Shown here piece after piece: positions 63,522 through 64,000 of a stretch of 64,000 bases of DNA. A model generated the notes under the pieces. It was given only the letters and a program-made list of their open reading frames with translations. It did not search any database and had not been told where the DNA came from. The translations under genes were made by a program, and so were the position numbers. The DNA comes from Haliclystus octoradiatus (lineage: Eukaryota > Cnidaria > Staurozoa > Stauromedusae > Haliclystidae): the NCBI GenBank assembly GCA_916610825.1, contig OU744449.1, positions 19,809,344 to 19,873,343 of the forward strand, in the 5' to 3' direction. Within the stretch, counting starts at the first letter, position 1. Each line of letters opens with the position of its first letter.

Positions 63522-64000
63522 GTATGTAATTATAAGACATATACTGATATGGTTTATGACAATCCCTCATTGAGAATTTGTCGCATTCCTGAAATAGTAC
63601 TCAATTTGTTCTTCAACTCTCATTACGGCTGCAATTTGAAATTACAAATAGGATTCTTTGTTGAAACAATGCTCAAATTCAAATTCAAATCATTTCTTTA
63701 CCTGTGCATGCCTCAGCCGCACAGTTAGAAATGCAAGTCATATTCTTGAGGGCACCTTGAACGTTGCACTTAGCTCTAATCAAGTTTCTTAATAAACTTT
63801 CTATTAGATAATTCTGTTGAAAATTAATTAATTTTTAACTATGTGATCTTAGTATTTATTATTCTATACCTCATACAGGCATGACAAGTTTCCTCCGATC
63901 AGCGGAATTCCCCCTTTTCTGTCATCTCCAAAACAAAGAAAACACTAATCAAGATATTTTATTTGATAGGTTTTCAAGTGTTTTCCTCCCTTTTGACTGA
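63522..64000. other. FBF1 intron 11 start, no exon claimed
   Basis: Begins with a GTATGT donor. A phase-compatible open stretch follows a CATACAG acceptor-like site near 63878 but shows no FBF1-like modules, so it is not called. Confidence 0.35.

Noticed and set aside
63880..64000. Possible further FBF1 exon after an acceptor-like CATACAG
   Set aside because: Phase fits but the residues lack the acidic FBF1 modules, and the stretch reaches a stop at the window end.

Overview
The window is AT-rich nuclear DNA from an animal, most likely an aquatic invertebrate; the phylum cannot be fixed from the sequence. Evidence is genes with many small GT-AG exons, two conserved metazoan genes, and a dense mix of LTR, LINE, hAT, Mutator-like, Tigger, piggyBac and Harbinger-type relics. 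The recurrent TAGGCCTA-type words hint at a deuterostome or other marine invertebrate, which is only an impression.

Two host genes organise the window. On the minus strand, GFER/ALR (FAD-linked sulfhydryl oxidase) is complete in three coding exons (10952-10803, 9715-9456, 1908-1746). On the plus strand, a gene matching FBF1 (Fas-binding factor 1, a ciliary transition-fibre protein) starts at 11257 and runs beyond 63521 in at least 11 phase-compatible exons. The two are head to head, with about 300 bp between start codons that must hold both promoters. Almost everything else lies in their introns: GFER intron 2 (7.5 kb), FBF1 intron 1 (17.2 kb) and FBF1 intron 7 (26.8 kb).

GFER intron 2 holds a Gypsy-type LTR retrotransposon (4346-8877, 5-bp target duplication, frameshifted pol), a LINE 3' fragment, a truncated hAT-type MITE and an array of GTTCATGAAC palindromes with another MITE inside it. 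FBF1 intron 1 holds relics of BEL/Pao, hAT, Tigger and Mutator-like elements, a SWIM zinc-finger gene relic, a Ulp1/PHD-like relic, and a structurally complete but mutated hAT element (24339-28213).

FBF1 intron 7 is the richest part: twin pentanucleotide arrays around a large palindrome, several transposase relics, alpha-kinase domain fragments in tandem, a full-length BEL/Pao element with apparently identical LTRs and an intact 1922-residue polyprotein (43327-49964), and a LINE 3' end. At 51963-57161 lies what looks like an unusual DNA transposon. Inverted terminal repeats enclose a four-exon DDE/rve-type integrase gene and, convergent to it, an intact 449-residue alpha-kinase gene. This pairing is the best candidate here for an undescribed system.
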